Assembly: GCA_937952305.1 (NCBI GenBank)
Contig: CALFZO010000116.1
Location: 62,001-126,000, forward strand
DNA: 64,000 nucleotides
From: an uncultured Anaerolineales bacterium
Lineage (GTDB): Bacteria; Chloroflexota; Anaerolineae; Anaerolineales; UBA6663
Direction of reading: 5' to 3'
Positions 48,112-56,804 of this stretch are shown piece by piece. Numbering within the stretch: position 1 is the stretch's first letter; each line of letters starts with the position of its first letter. Both the position numbers and the translations under genes were made by a program. A model generated the notes under the pieces. The model worked only from the letters and a program-made list of their open reading frames with translations. It was not told where the DNA came from and searched no databases.

Positions 48112-50246
48112 GGGAACCCTTCCGTCGGCGTCGGCCTGGCGGGCGTGGAACTGGGCAGCGGCGTGACGGTGATGACGACGGTGATGACAATGGGCCGCGG
48201 CGTGTTGGTGGGGCGCGGCGTGCGCGTGGGCAGCGGCGTATTCGTCGGGCGCGGCGTGCGCGTGTTGGTGGGCGTGGGCGTGTACGTGCGCGTCGGCGTC
48301 GGCGTGATCGTCGGCGTCAGCGTGATGGTGGGCGTGGAGGTCGGCGACGGCACCGGCGTCTGGGTGGCCACCTGCGCGGCCGTGTACACCTCGCGCATCG
48401 CGTCCAGCCAGGTCAGGCCGCCGCGATGCTCGAAGCGCCAGTACAGGATGCCGGGGAAGAACGCGCGCCAGTTGGTCTGCGGCGCCACGCGCGTCCAGCC
48501 GTAGTCGGCGGCCAGGGTGGTGAAATCGATGAAATAGCCGGGCGGCATGGCGCGGAAGTATTCGCCGCCCTCGTCGTAGGGCTGTGCGCGGCCGGAGTAG
48601 CGCGCATCGAAGTCCCAGGGCGGCACGCGCAGCGGCTCGCCCTGGCTGCCGTCCTGGAAGCGCGCCCGCACCCACACGCGCCAGTAGGTGCGGAAGCCGA
48701 AGTCCTCGCGCGTCACCTCCACCCAGCCGGCCTGCGCGTACGCCTGCGTCAGGTCGAAGCCGCGCCCGGCCTTCAGCCAGGTGTCGCCCTCCATCGACGG
48801 CGGCGGCGGCGCGCGCAGCGGCAGCAGCGCGTTGTCCAGCGTCGCCAGCACTTCCCAGCCCGTGGCCTGAGCGATGGCGCGGCGCAGGCCCGCGAACGAG
48901 TCGTCCACGCGGTCCGAGAGGCGCGGGTCCGGGGCGTTGACGTCCGGCAGCGCCACCAGCGCATAGGCCGGATCGCCGGACGCGGGCTTGGAGATCACTT
49001 CCGTCCACAGGGCGGCGTCGGAGGCGTCGGCGGCCAGGCCCATGGAGCCCGGCAGCGTCGCCGGCAGAGTGAGCGGCGCCCAACTGATGGCGTCCAGCCG
49101 TCCTTGCGGCGGTTTATACAGGATCTGGGCCAACCCCGGCTGGCCGAAGGGTGCGGCCGCCAGGTAGCCGGCGCCGGTTTCCTCTGGGATGACGGTCAGC
49201 AGCGACGAGCCGTCCGGCGACCAGATCGGGTGCTGGCCCTGGCCGGCCTCACGCGGTTTGTCGGCCGGATCGGTGGCCGAGCGCGCGTAGACGATGCCCT
49301 GCGGCGAGACCGCGTCGGTGTAGAGCACGCGCTCGCCGTCCGGGCTGTAGGCCGGGTTGGTCTCGAAGACGGCCGGTGTCTCCGTCAGCCGGCGCGCGTC
49401 GGCATCGAACGAGTCATCCAGCGAGCGCACCCACAAATCCGGGTTGCCGCTGCGCATGGACACAAACAAGATCTCGCGGCCGCGCGGCGACCAGGTCGGC
49501 TCGTAGTCAGCGGCCGGGTTGGTGGTCAGGTCGATCAGGTCGCCGCCATCCACGCCGATGATGGCGATGTCTAGGTTGTCCTGGCGGTAGAGCTCAAAGG
49601 CCAGGAACTGGCTGTCCGGGCTCCAGGTGGGGTTGCTTTTGAACTCCAGGCCGGACGTCAGCCGGCGGACCTCGCCGGAGCCCAGGTCCAGCAGGTAGAG
49701 GTTCCAGCTGCCCTCGCGCCGCGAGCTGAAGGCCAGGTAGCGGCCGTCCGGGCTGACCGCCGGGTCACGGTCATCCCACGGTCCGGCCGTGATGCGCACC
49801 GGGTCCGGCTGGCCGAGGCTGTGCGCCCACAGATTGGTGCGGCCGTTGTGGCGATAGGCGAAGAAGACAGTGCCGCCCAGCGAGAGGGGGTTGGGCGGCG
49901 GCGTGGCGCTCGGCCCGGCCGGCGGCGGCGTCACCACGATCTCCAGCGTCGGCAGCTGCACGGCGATGGCCGTGGACACGCTCTCCGGCGAGACGGGCGT
50001 GGGCGAGGCCGCTACCTGCGCGTCGGCGATGAGCGTGACGCTGACGTAGGCCGTGGCGCCGACGATCAGGACCAGGTTGGCCAGCAGCAGGCCAAGCAAG
50101 ACCGGCACCTGGCGGCGCCGAAACGTCAGCCGGATCACGGGCGATTGGCTGGCGCGAGCGGCCGTCTCCGCCGGGGCAACCGCCGGCGTCGCGCCGGCGG
50201 GGCGGCGGCGGAACCGGTCGATCAGGCGGCGGAACAGCGACAACAT
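48108..50246 (-). CDS. membrane-anchored TolB-like propeller with Thr/Pro-rich tail
   Basis: 712 residues. One membrane segment (about 50-75) follows a basic N-terminal cytoplasmic stretch (RRLIDRFRRRP). The outer part has a TolB/WD40-like propeller of SPDG-type repeats (AVSPDGRYLAFSSRR, PTWSPDSQFLAF, PTWSPRGREILF, AYSPDGERVLY) over about 120-360, then a further folded region to about 620 and a repeat tail to the end. It probably displays a protein-binding module outside the cell. Its stop overlaps the GTG of the M23 gene, so both are translated together. A near-leaderless promoter precedes it. Confidence 0.85.
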   Translation of the reverse strand: MLSLFRRLIDRFRRRPAGATPAVAPAETAARASQSPVIRLTFRRRQVPVLLGLLLANLVLIVGATAYVSVTLIADAQVAASPTPVSPESVSTAIAVQLPTLEIVVTPPPAGPSATPPPNPLSLGGTVFFAYRHNGRTNLWAHSLGQPDPVRITAGPWDDRDPAVSPDGRYLAFSSRREGSWNLYLLDLGSGEVRRLTSGLEFKSNPTWSPDSQFLAFELYRQDNLDIAIIGVDGGDLIDLTTNPAADYEPTWSPRGREILFVSMRSGNPDLWVRSLDDSFDADARRLTETPAVFETNPAYSPDGERVLYTDAVSPQGIVYARSATDPADKPREAGQGQHPIWSPDGSSLLTVIPEETGAGYLAAAPFGQPGLAQILYKPPQGRLDAISWAPLTLPATLPGSMGLAADASDAALWTEVISKPASGDPAYALVALPDVNAPDPRLSDRVDDSFAGLRRAIAQATGWEVLATLDNALLPLRAPPPPSMEGDTWLKAGRGFDLTQAYAQAGWVEVTREDFGFRTYWRVWVRARFQDGSQGEPLRVPPWDFDARYSGRAQPYDEGGEYFRAMPPGYFIDFTTLAADYGWTRVAPQTNWRAFFPGILYWRFEHRGGLTWLDAMREVYTAAQVATQTPVPSPTSTPTITLTPTITPTPTRTYTPTPTNTRTPRPTNTPLPTRTPRPTNTPRPIVITVVITVTPLPSSTPARPTPTEGFP
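48115..48370 (-). repeat. repeats encoding a Thr/Pro-rich tail of the propeller protein
   Basis: Tandem units of TRTPRPTNTP type. Similar in kind to the tail of the coupled M23 protein. Confidence 0.6.
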
Positions 50247-50253
50247 GGCCGCG

Positions 50254-50262
50254 ACTATAGCA
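50254..50262 (-). promoter_or_regulatory. extended -10 box TGC-TATAGT
   Basis: On the minus strand TGCTATAGT ends 7 bases before the ATG at 50246, another near-leaderless arrangement. Confidence 0.6.
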
Positions 50263-50360
50263 TGATTGGTGCCGTGACGCCAAAACGCCGACCAACCGCG
50301 CTCTCATTTTTCGGCGCGGTGATCTGGCATCGATTGTGCAATTCTCGCGCCAGGAGTAAG

Positions 50361-51185
50361 ATGCCGCCCATGAACGACATCACTTTTCGCGATTTGCAGA
50401 AGGGGTTCCGCGAGCTCGGCCTGACGCCGGAGAGCCGCGTCCTCGCGCACACCGCGCTCTCGGCCTTTGGCCACGTGCGCGGCGGGGCGGAGGCGCTGGT
50501 GGCCGCGCTCACCAGCACCTGCCGCCTGGTGGTGGTGCCGACCTTCACCGAGCAATGCCAGATCCTGCCGCTGGTGGGGCCGGCCGAGAATGGGATGACG
50601 TACGGCGACCGTTACGCGGACAACGCCGAGGCCGAGATGTTCCTGCCGGAGGTGCCCGCCCACGCCGATATGGGCGTGACGGCTGAGACGTTGCGCCACC
50701 ATCCCGACGCGCGGCGCTCGTCGCACCCACTGCTGTCCTTCGCGGCCGTCGGCCCCGGCGCCGCCGAATTGCTGGCGGCGCAAACCCTGGCCGAACCCTT
50801 CGCGCCGCTGGAGCGCCTGGCTGAGTTGGGCGGCGACGTCTTGCTGCTGGGCGTGGACCACACCCGCAACGCGGCCGTGCACCTGGCCGAGCGGCGCGCC
50901 GGGCGCAAGCAGTTCGTGCGCTGGGCGTTCACGCCGGCGGGCGTCGTCCAATGTCCAGCCTGGCCGGGCTGCTCGGAGGGTTTCGCGGCCCTCGACCCGC
51001 ACGTGCGCGCCCTCACGCGCACAGCCCGTGTCGGCGGCGCGCTGCTCCAGCGCCTGCCGCTGGCCGATCTGCTCTCCGCGGCCGAGGCCCTGATCCTGTC
51101 TGACCCGACCGCGCTCTTATGCGCGCGCGAGGACTGCGAGCGCTGCGCGGCCGTGCGCCGCGCCGTCAGCCAGCCCGCCGGCTGA
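50361..51185 (+). CDS. AAC(3)-family N-acetyltransferase-like protein
   Basis: 274 residues. AGGAG lies four bases before this ATG and 13 before a second one at 50370, so the start is not fully decided. Family blocks include LGLTPESRVLAHTALSAFGHV, VVPTFTEQC, HPLLSFAAVGP and LLGVDHTRNAAVHLAE with the candidate catalytic His. Aminoglycoside N3-acetyltransferases use acetyl-CoA to modify the drug, but many chromosomal relatives act on other amines, so resistance is not implied. It is a single-gene unit with a terminator after it. Confidence 0.83.
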   Translation: MPPMNDITFRDLQKGFRELGLTPESRVLAHTALSAFGHVRGGAEALVAALTSTCRLVVVPTFTEQCQILPLVGPAENGMTYGDRYADNAEAEMFLPEVPAHADMGVTAETLRHHPDARRSSHPLLSFAAVGPGAAELLAAQTLAEPFAPLERLAELGGDVLLLGVDHTRNAAVHLAERRAGRKQFVRWAFTPAGVVQCPAWPGCSEGFAALDPHVRALTRTARVGGALLQRLPLADLLSAAEALILSDPTALLCAREDCERCAAVRRAVSQPAG

Positions 51186-51205
51186 GCGCGCCTTCTTATC
51201 TATCC

Positions 51206-51238
51206 GCCGCCGGCCGAACAAACCGCCGGCGGCTTTTT
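51206..51238 (+). terminator. Rho-independent terminator
   Basis: GCCGCCGGC (51206-51214) pairs with GCCGGCGGC (51225-51233), then a T-run (51234-51238). It ends the AAC(3)-like gene. Confidence 0.88.
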
Positions 51239-51398
51239 GTTTGGGGGAGGGGTTGGGACGGCGCAGAGCCCAACGAACTGGCGGCCGGCCCCCCGAGCGG
51301 AGGCCGCCGGCCAAAATCGAGGGAGCCGGCCGATGTGTGCCACAAGCGCGTCGGAGTCGGTTGCCCGAGGCTGGCCGCTGACGGCGGACGGGTCGCCC

Positions 51399-51428
51399 TT
51401 GGCCAGAAGCCGCGGCCGGCGCTATAGT
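51399..51428 (+). promoter_or_regulatory. possible promoter of the PDZ gene
   Basis: TTGGCC (51399-51404), an 18-base spacer and TATAGT (51423-51428). It lies in the otherwise featureless gap 51239-51463. Confidence 0.45.
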
Positions 51429-51463
51429 TTCTCTACGGTTCCGTCCCTGGCTGAGGTGGCACG

Positions 51464-51934
51464 ATGGTGGCGATCCTGATGGCGTTCGTGCGTTCCCTGA
51501 TCCTGGCCGCGGCCGTGGCGGCCACGGGCGCCGGCCTGTTCCTGTCCGGCCTCGGGCTTGGGGTCGGCCTCGCCCGGCCGCCCCGCCTCCCGGCCGCGCC
51601 GCTCCCCGGGCCGGCGGCCAGCGACGAGCCGATCCTGGGCCTGCAATTCGAGGCGCTGACGCCGGAGCTGGCCCGCCTGGACGGTCTGACGATTCAGACC
51701 GGCGCCATCGTGCGCGCGCTGGCGGCCGGCGGTCTGGCCGAGCGCGCCGGCCTGCAGTTGGGCGACGTGATCCTGAGCGTCAACGCCCTGCCCATCGACG
51801 CCCACCACACCCTGGACGCCGTGATCGTGGCCCAGCACACCGGCGGCACGCTGACGCTGGACGTCTGGCGCGACGGCGCGGACGTGACCATCCGCGTCGA
51901 TCTGAACGCCCGGCCCGACGACGTGCAGTCCTGA
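51464..51934 (+). CDS. membrane-anchored PDZ domain protein
   Basis: 156 residues. An N-terminal hydrophobic segment (about 8-37) serves as a signal anchor, followed by a Pro/Ala-rich linker and a PDZ domain (about 55-150) containing GLAERAGLQLGDVILSVN. There is no protease domain, unlike HtrA/DegP proteins, so it is a stand-alone adaptor, probably facing the outside. It shares the PDZ fold with the SRPBCC-PDZ-DinB proteins but not the rest. It is convergent with the following minus-strand gene and separated from it by 11 bases. Confidence 0.82.
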   Translation: MVAILMAFVRSLILAAAVAATGAGLFLSGLGLGVGLARPPRLPAAPLPGPAASDEPILGLQFEALTPELARLDGLTIQTGAIVRALAAGGLAERAGLQLGDVILSVNALPIDAHHTLDAVIVAQHTGGTLTLDVWRDGADVTIRVDLNARPDDVQS

Positions 51935-51945
51935 CCGGCTACTGT

Positions 51946-52908
51946 CTACAGCGCCGCCAGCGTCCCGAGGCCGCGCGCCTCGGCCGCCGCCAGCACCGCT
52001 CCGGCCGCCGCCGCATCCTGCGCCGCTATCCCCACCGATTTGAAAAACGTGATCTCGGCGTCGCTCTCACGGCCCGGCTTTCGGCCATTCACCAACTCGC
52101 CCAGCTCGGCGTAGATCGGCGCGCCCGGCACGATGAGGTCGCCGGCTTCCACGGCCGCCGCCGCGCGCGCGTCCACCACGATCTTGGCCGCCCGCCGCAC
52201 CGTCTCCGCATCCACTTCCTGCGCCGTGGGCGTGTGCGCGCCCACACCGGTCACGTGCGTGCCGGGCCGCAAGTCCCGCCCGTCGAAGACCGGCCTCTCC
52301 GCCGAGGTCGCCGTGATGACGAGGTCGGCCTGCCGCACGGCCGTGGCCGTGTCAGGGGCCGGCTCCGCCCACGGGCCGCCCGGCCAGCCCGCGATCTCGT
52401 CGGCCAGCCGGCGCGCGGTCTCCGGCCGGCGGCTGATGATCCACACGCGCTGGATAGCGCGCACCGCCAGCACGGCCTGCAGTTGAGCGCGCGCCTGCAC
52501 GCCCGCGCCAAACAGCGCCACCACGGCCGCGTCGCGCCGCGCCAGGTAGTCGGCGGCCAGGCCGCCGCCCGCGCCGGTGCGCAGCGCCGTCAGGCTGGCG
52601 GCGTCCAGCAGCGCGCGCGGCGCGCCGGTCTCCGCGTCCAGCACCAGCACCGCCCCCAGGATGGCGGGCAGGCCGCGCGCCCGGTTGCCCTCGCAGACGG
52701 AGACGACCTTAACGGCCAGGTCGCCGCCGTCCGGCAGATACGCCGGCATCACCAGCGTCAGGCCGTCGGCCGTGGGCAGGCGCGCGCGCAGCGGCATCAC
52801 GGCCCGCCCCGCCGAGACCTGGCTGAAGGCGCGGCGCATGGCCGCGATGGCGTCCGGCATCGGCAGCGCGGCTTGCACGTCGGCGGCGGACAGGATGCGG
52901 ATGGACAT
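51946..52908 (-). CDS. ornithine cyclodeaminase/mu-crystallin family protein
   Basis: 320 residues. The ATG at 52908 (MSIRILSAADVQAALP) has GGAGG upstream. The NAD(P)-binding fold shows VALFGAGVQARAQLQAVLAVR near 125-145, and the family blocks MPLRARLP and LPAILGAVLVLDAETG are present. The group includes ornithine cyclodeaminase, alanine dehydrogenase, lysine cyclodeaminase and ketimine reductases; the substrate cannot be fixed from the sequence. It is a single gene, divergent from the small protein at 53030. Confidence 0.88.
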   Translation of the reverse strand: MSIRILSAADVQAALPMPDAIAAMRRAFSQVSAGRAVMPLRARLPTADGLTLVMPAYLPDGGDLAVKVVSVCEGNRARGLPAILGAVLVLDAETGAPRALLDAASLTALRTGAGGGLAADYLARRDAAVVALFGAGVQARAQLQAVLAVRAIQRVWIISRRPETARRLADEIAGWPGGPWAEPAPDTATAVRQADLVITATSAERPVFDGRDLRPGTHVTGVGAHTPTAQEVDAETVRRAAKIVVDARAAAAVEAGDLIVPGAPIYAELGELVNGRKPGRESDAEITFFKSVGIAAQDAAAAGAVLAAAEARGLGTLAAL

Positions 52909-52991
52909 AGGGGCCTCCCCGGGTGGGCGGCGGGCGCGCCTCCATTCTACCTTTCCCAACCCCCGCCTTCCCGCCGCCGGAAAAGCTTGCG

Positions 52992-52997
52992 TATAAT
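52992..52997 (+). promoter_or_regulatory. -10 box TATAAT
   Basis: A perfect TATAAT lies 32 bases before the ATG at 53030. No good -35 was seen. Confidence 0.55.
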
Positions 52998-53029
52998 TAC
53001 GGTGTTCAAGGATTGACTGGACGGCAGCT

Positions 53030-53344
53030 ATGACAGACCTGACCACGCCCGAAAAGATCACGATTATCGAAGGCCCCGCGCCGACGTTCGAGGCGCCCAA
53101 CGAGACCTGGGCCCTCTCCCTGGCCGAAGGCCCGACGCAATCGCGCGTGGCGGTCACGCGCCTGCGCACCTTCAACGGCCCGTCGCTGGTGGAGCGCTGC
53201 TGGAAGGCCTGGGACGCCGGCCGCTCGGTCAACCTCGAGTTCCGGGATGAGTCCGGCCTGACGCAGGAAGCCCAAATCCTGGCCGCGCGCTACACCGAGC
53301 TCCCGGAAGGCCACGTGTTGTTCCTGCACGTCCGCCTCGATTAG
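53030..53344 (+). CDS. small soluble protein, function unknown
   Basis: 104 residues, acidic to neutral, with predicted beta strands and no known motif (for example TWALSLAEGPTQSRVAV and EGHVLFLHVRLD). No signal peptide. It has its own -10 box and lies 18 bases before the nucleotidase-like gene, which suggests an operon. The clean reading frame and the promoter support that it is real. Confidence 0.68.
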   Translation: MTDLTTPEKITIIEGPAPTFEAPNETWALSLAEGPTQSRVAVTRLRTFNGPSLVERCWKAWDAGRSVNLEFRDESGLTQEAQILAARYTELPEGHVLFLHVRLD

Positions 53345-53362
53345 CGCCCCGCTGCCAACGCC

Positions 53363-54829
53363 ATGCGGCTGACCCTCTTGCACTTCAACGACGTGCACGG
53401 CCGCCTGGATCAACTGCCGCGCCTCTTCACGCTCATCGACCGCCAGCGCGCGGCCGCCCGCCGGGCCGGCCGCGCCGTGCTGGTGCTGGACGGCGGCGAC
53501 TCGTCCGACCGCAACCACTGGGAATCCGACATCACCAAGGGCCGCGCCAACTTCGCGCTGCTGGACGCCATGGGCGTGCAGGCCAGCGTGGTGGGCAACG
53601 GCGAAGCCCTGCAATGGGGGCGCACTGCCCTGGCGCGCCTGGTGGCCGCCGCCCACTTCCCTGTGCTGGCCGCCAACCTGGTGGACTGCGCCGACCCGGC
53701 GCGCCTGGCCGTACCCGGCCTGCAAGCCTCCGTCCTCCTGGATCTGGACGGCTTTAAGCTCGGCCTAACCAGCGCCACCGCCCGCTATGGCACCGGCTAC
53801 ACGCGCTTCGGCTACGACGCCGTGGATCCCCTCCCGGTCCTGCGGCGCGAGCTGGCGGCGCTGAAGGCGCAGGGCGCGCAGGCCCTGATCCTGCTCTCCC
53901 ACCTGGGCTACGCCACCGCGGAAGAGAAGGCCAAGTGGCGCAACCCGGACGACCTGACCGACGCCGACGTGGCCGCCGCCTTCCCGGAGCTGGCCGTCAT
54001 CGTCGGCGGCCACTCCCATCGCCAGCTCGAGACGCCGGTGCGCGTCGGCGAGACGCTCATCGTGCAGGCCGGCGACTACGGCCGCTGGCTGGGCCAGCTC
54101 GACCTGGAATTCGATGACGTCACCGGCCGCGTGACCGCTGACGCCGGGCAGCTGCACGCCTGTGCTGAGACGGTGCCGGCCGACCCGACCATCACGGCCA
54201 CGCTGGAGCTGGTGCGCGAGGAGGCCGCGCGCCTGCTGGACGCGCCGGTGGCCCAGGCCGACCGCGCCTACGCCCACACGCTGGAGGCGCCCTCCCCCGT
54301 CGGCGGTCTAGTGGCCGAGGCCCTGCGCTCAATCTGCCGCGCCGACCTGGCCATCGTCTTCGGCGGCTTCGCCTGGCGCGGCCTGGCCGCCGGCCCCATC
54401 CGGCGCCGCGACCTGTACGAGGCGCTGCCCGGCAGCGTCCACGCCACGGCTGCCGATGTCTCCGGCGCGCAGATCACGCGGCTGCTCAACCGCATGCTGG
54501 CCTCGCCCTACCGGACCGAGCCCTTCAACGCGCACCGCGGCGAGCCGCCGCTCGGCCTGCCGGCGGCCTCCCACAACGTGAGCCTGCGCTATGACCTGGC
54601 GCTCCCACCCGGCGAGCAACTGTTGGAAGCGTGCCGGGACGGCGCGCCGCTCGATCCGGCCGGGCGCTACCGCCTGGCCAGCACCTACTTCACGCTGAAC
54701 GACATCACCGACGACCCCGAGTACGACTTCATCGGCCTGGAGGCCGGCCAGCGCATCGAGATGGTGCGCGTGGAAGACGTCCTCTGGGAGATCGTCGAAG
54801 ACTGGCTGCGCCAACGCGGGACCGTGTAA
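53363..54829 (+). CDS. 5'-nucleotidase/UshA-like metallophosphatase, with altered GNHE motif
   Basis: 488 residues without a signal peptide. The metallophosphoesterase motifs DVHG (near 10-14), DGGDSSD, a SHLGY and GGHSHRQ (near 216) are present. The third motif, normally GNHE, reads GNGE near residue 74. The His in that motif is needed for catalysis in UshA-type enzymes, so activity may be lost or changed. The C-terminal half is the nucleotide-binding 5'-nucleotidase domain (PAGRYRLASTYFTLND near the end). It may act on nucleotides inside the cell. The gene lies just ahead of pepF on the same strand. Confidence 0.85.
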   Translation: MRLTLLHFNDVHGRLDQLPRLFTLIDRQRAAARRAGRAVLVLDGGDSSDRNHWESDITKGRANFALLDAMGVQASVVGNGEALQWGRTALARLVAAAHFPVLAANLVDCADPARLAVPGLQASVLLDLDGFKLGLTSATARYGTGYTRFGYDAVDPLPVLRRELAALKAQGAQALILLSHLGYATAEEKAKWRNPDDLTDADVAAAFPELAVIVGGHSHRQLETPVRVGETLIVQAGDYGRWLGQLDLEFDDVTGRVTADAGQLHACAETVPADPTITATLELVREEAARLLDAPVAQADRAYAHTLEAPSPVGGLVAEALRSICRADLAIVFGGFAWRGLAAGPIRRRDLYEALPGSVHATAADVSGAQITRLLNRMLASPYRTEPFNAHRGEPPLGLPAASHNVSLRYDLALPPGEQLLEACRDGAPLDPAGRYRLASTYFTLNDITDDPEYDFIGLEAGQRIEMVRVEDVLWEIVEDWLRQRGTV

Positions 54830-54874
54830 GCCGCGCCCCGCGACCGCCCAACCCACTGCCGCCCAGGAGACCGC

Positions 54875-56692
54875 ATGACCGCCACTTCCACCGCCACCCT
54901 GCCCCGCTGGGACCTCTCCAACGTCTACCCCGGCCTGGAGAGCGCCGAGTTCCAGGCCGCCGTCGCCGAGCTGCGCGCGAGCCTGGACGACTTCGACCGA
55001 TTCCTGGACGAGCACCACATTTCCGGCGGCCCCGCCGCCGACGGCCAGACCGGGGCCACGCTGGCGCCCGTGCTGGCCGGCGCCCTGGACCGCGCCAACG
55101 CCCTGCTGCGCCTGTACGGCACCCTGCGCGCCTACGTGCAAGCGTTCGTGGCCACCGACTCCTACAACACCGTGGCCAAGCGCCTGCTCTCCGAGCTGCA
55201 GATGCAGGGCGTGCGCTGGCAGCAGCAGAGCGTGCGCCTGGAGGCCTGGATCGGCGCCCACGCCGAATACCTGCCGGCCAGCCTGGCCGCCGACGCCACC
55301 GTCCGCGCCCACGCCTTCTTCCTGCAGGAGACGGCCGAGCAAAGCCGCTACCTGATGAGCGAGGGCGAGGAGGGGCTCGCGGCCGAGCTCGGGCTGAGCG
55401 GCGTGCAAGCCTGGAGCAAGCTGCAAACCACCGTCTGTTCGCAGATCGTGGTGCCCTTCGAGCGCGACGGCCGGACCGAGAACCTGCCCCTGGCGGCGCT
55501 GCAGAACCTCGGCCACGATCCCGACCCGGCCGTGCGCCAGCGCGCCTACGACGCCGAACTGGCCGCCCTGCACGCCGCGCGCGAGCCGCTGGCCGCCTGC
55601 CTGAACGGCGTCAAAGGCGCCGTCAACACCCTCAGCCGCCGGCGCGGCCGCCGCGATGCCCTGCACACGGCCCTGGACCAGGCCCGCATCGACACCACCA
55701 CGCTGGACGCCATGCTCGGCGCCATGTGGGACTCGTTCCCGGCCTTCCGCCGTTACTTCAAGAAGAAGGCCCAACGCCTCGGCCGGGCCGCCCTGCCCTG
55801 GTTCGACCTGCAGGCCCCGGTCGGCCGCTCCGAGCGCAGCTACACCTTCCCGGAGGCCGAAGCCCTGATCGTGGACCAGTTCGGGCGCTTCAGCCCGCGG
55901 CTGGCCGCCTTTGCGCGGCGCGCCTTCGCCGGCCGCTGGGTGGACGCCGAGCCGCGCGCCGGCAAGCGCGGCGGCGCCTTCTGCATGAGCGTGCCGCGGG
56001 TGGACGAATCGCGCGTGCTGCTCAACTTCGACGGCTCGCTGGACCAGGTCTTCACGCTCGCCCACGAGCTCGGCCACGGCTTCCACAACGACTGCATGGT
56101 GGGCAAGACCGAGCTGCAGACCGTGACCCCGATGACGCTGGCCGAGACCGCGTCCATCTTCTGCGAGACCATCATCACCGACGCCGCCCTGGCTGCGGCC
56201 GCCGACCCCGAGGAGGAACTGGCCATCCTGGAGACGGCCCTGATCGGGGCCGCGGCCGTGATCGTGGACATCGCCTCGCGCTACCTGTTCGAGAAGGAAG
56301 TCTTCGAGCGGCGCGTCCGGGCTGAGCTCTCGGCCGACGACTTCTGCGACATCATGCTGCGCGCCCAGGCTGAGACCTACGGCGACGGCCTGGACCCGAA
56401 CTTCCGCCACGCCTACATGTGGACGTGGAAACCGCACTACTACCGGCCCGAGCTCTCTTACTACAACTTCCCGTACGCCTTCGGCCTGCTCTTCGGCACC
56501 GGGCTGTACGCCATTTACCAGGAGCGCGGTGCCGCCTTCGTGCCGGACTACGAGGCCCTGCTGGCCAGCACCGGCGAGGGCACGGCCGCCGACCTGGCCG
56601 GCCGCTTCGGCCTGGACCTGCGCCAGCGCGCGTTCTGGGAGGCCAGCCTGAAGGTGATCGAGAAGCGCATCGACCGCTACTGCGCGCTGTAG
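54875..56692 (+). CDS. pepF: M3-family oligoendopeptidase F
   Basis: 605 residues with CAGGAGA before the ATG. The zinc-binding HELGHGFHN motif lies near 397 and is followed by a conserved MTLAETASIFCETI. The N-terminal 180 residues form the oligoendopeptidase F helical domain. PepF degrades short peptides in the cytoplasm. The neighbouring nucleotidase-like and enoyl-CoA hydratase genes suggest no shared pathway. Confidence 0.95.
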   Translation: MTATSTATLPRWDLSNVYPGLESAEFQAAVAELRASLDDFDRFLDEHHISGGPAADGQTGATLAPVLAGALDRANALLRLYGTLRAYVQAFVATDSYNTVAKRLLSELQMQGVRWQQQSVRLEAWIGAHAEYLPASLAADATVRAHAFFLQETAEQSRYLMSEGEEGLAAELGLSGVQAWSKLQTTVCSQIVVPFERDGRTENLPLAALQNLGHDPDPAVRQRAYDAELAALHAAREPLAACLNGVKGAVNTLSRRRGRRDALHTALDQARIDTTTLDAMLGAMWDSFPAFRRYFKKKAQRLGRAALPWFDLQAPVGRSERSYTFPEAEALIVDQFGRFSPRLAAFARRAFAGRWVDAEPRAGKRGGAFCMSVPRVDESRVLLNFDGSLDQVFTLAHELGHGFHNDCMVGKTELQTVTPMTLAETASIFCETIITDAALAAAADPEEELAILETALIGAAAVIVDIASRYLFEKEVFERRVRAELSADDFCDIMLRAQAETYGDGLDPNFRHAYMWTWKPHYYRPELSYYNFPYAFGLLFGTGLYAIYQERGAAFVPDYEALLASTGEGTAADLAGRFGLDLRQRAFWEASLKVIEKRIDRYCAL

Positions 56693-56694
56693 CG

Positions 56695-56751
56695 GGCTGC
56701 GCCCCCGGCGCAGGCACAGGTGAGCGCAGGCCGCAGGGCCGCAGTCGAAGG
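56695..56751 (+). repeat. dispersed intergenic repeat, copy 2
   Basis: GGGCTGCGCCCCCGGCGC, then GGCACAGGTGAGCG, and a GCAGTCGAAGGA end. It is a shorter relative of 27852-27946 and lies between pepF and the hydratase gene. Confidence 0.5.
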
Positions 56752-56804
56752 ACGCGGCCCGCCGCTCAGCCCAGCGGGATTCTGCTCTGGCCCAGGAGGC
56801 CGCC

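Noticed and set aside
48112..49083. Long extension of the M23 reading frame upstream of the GTG at 48111
   Set aside because: The extension lies inside the propeller gene in another frame and has composition typical of a shadow. The GTGA overlap and a clean lipoprotein signal support the start at 48111.
50361..51185. Antibiotic resistance gene
   Set aside because: The AAC(3) fold alone does not show aminoglycoside activity and the gene has no mobile-element context, so only the family is called.
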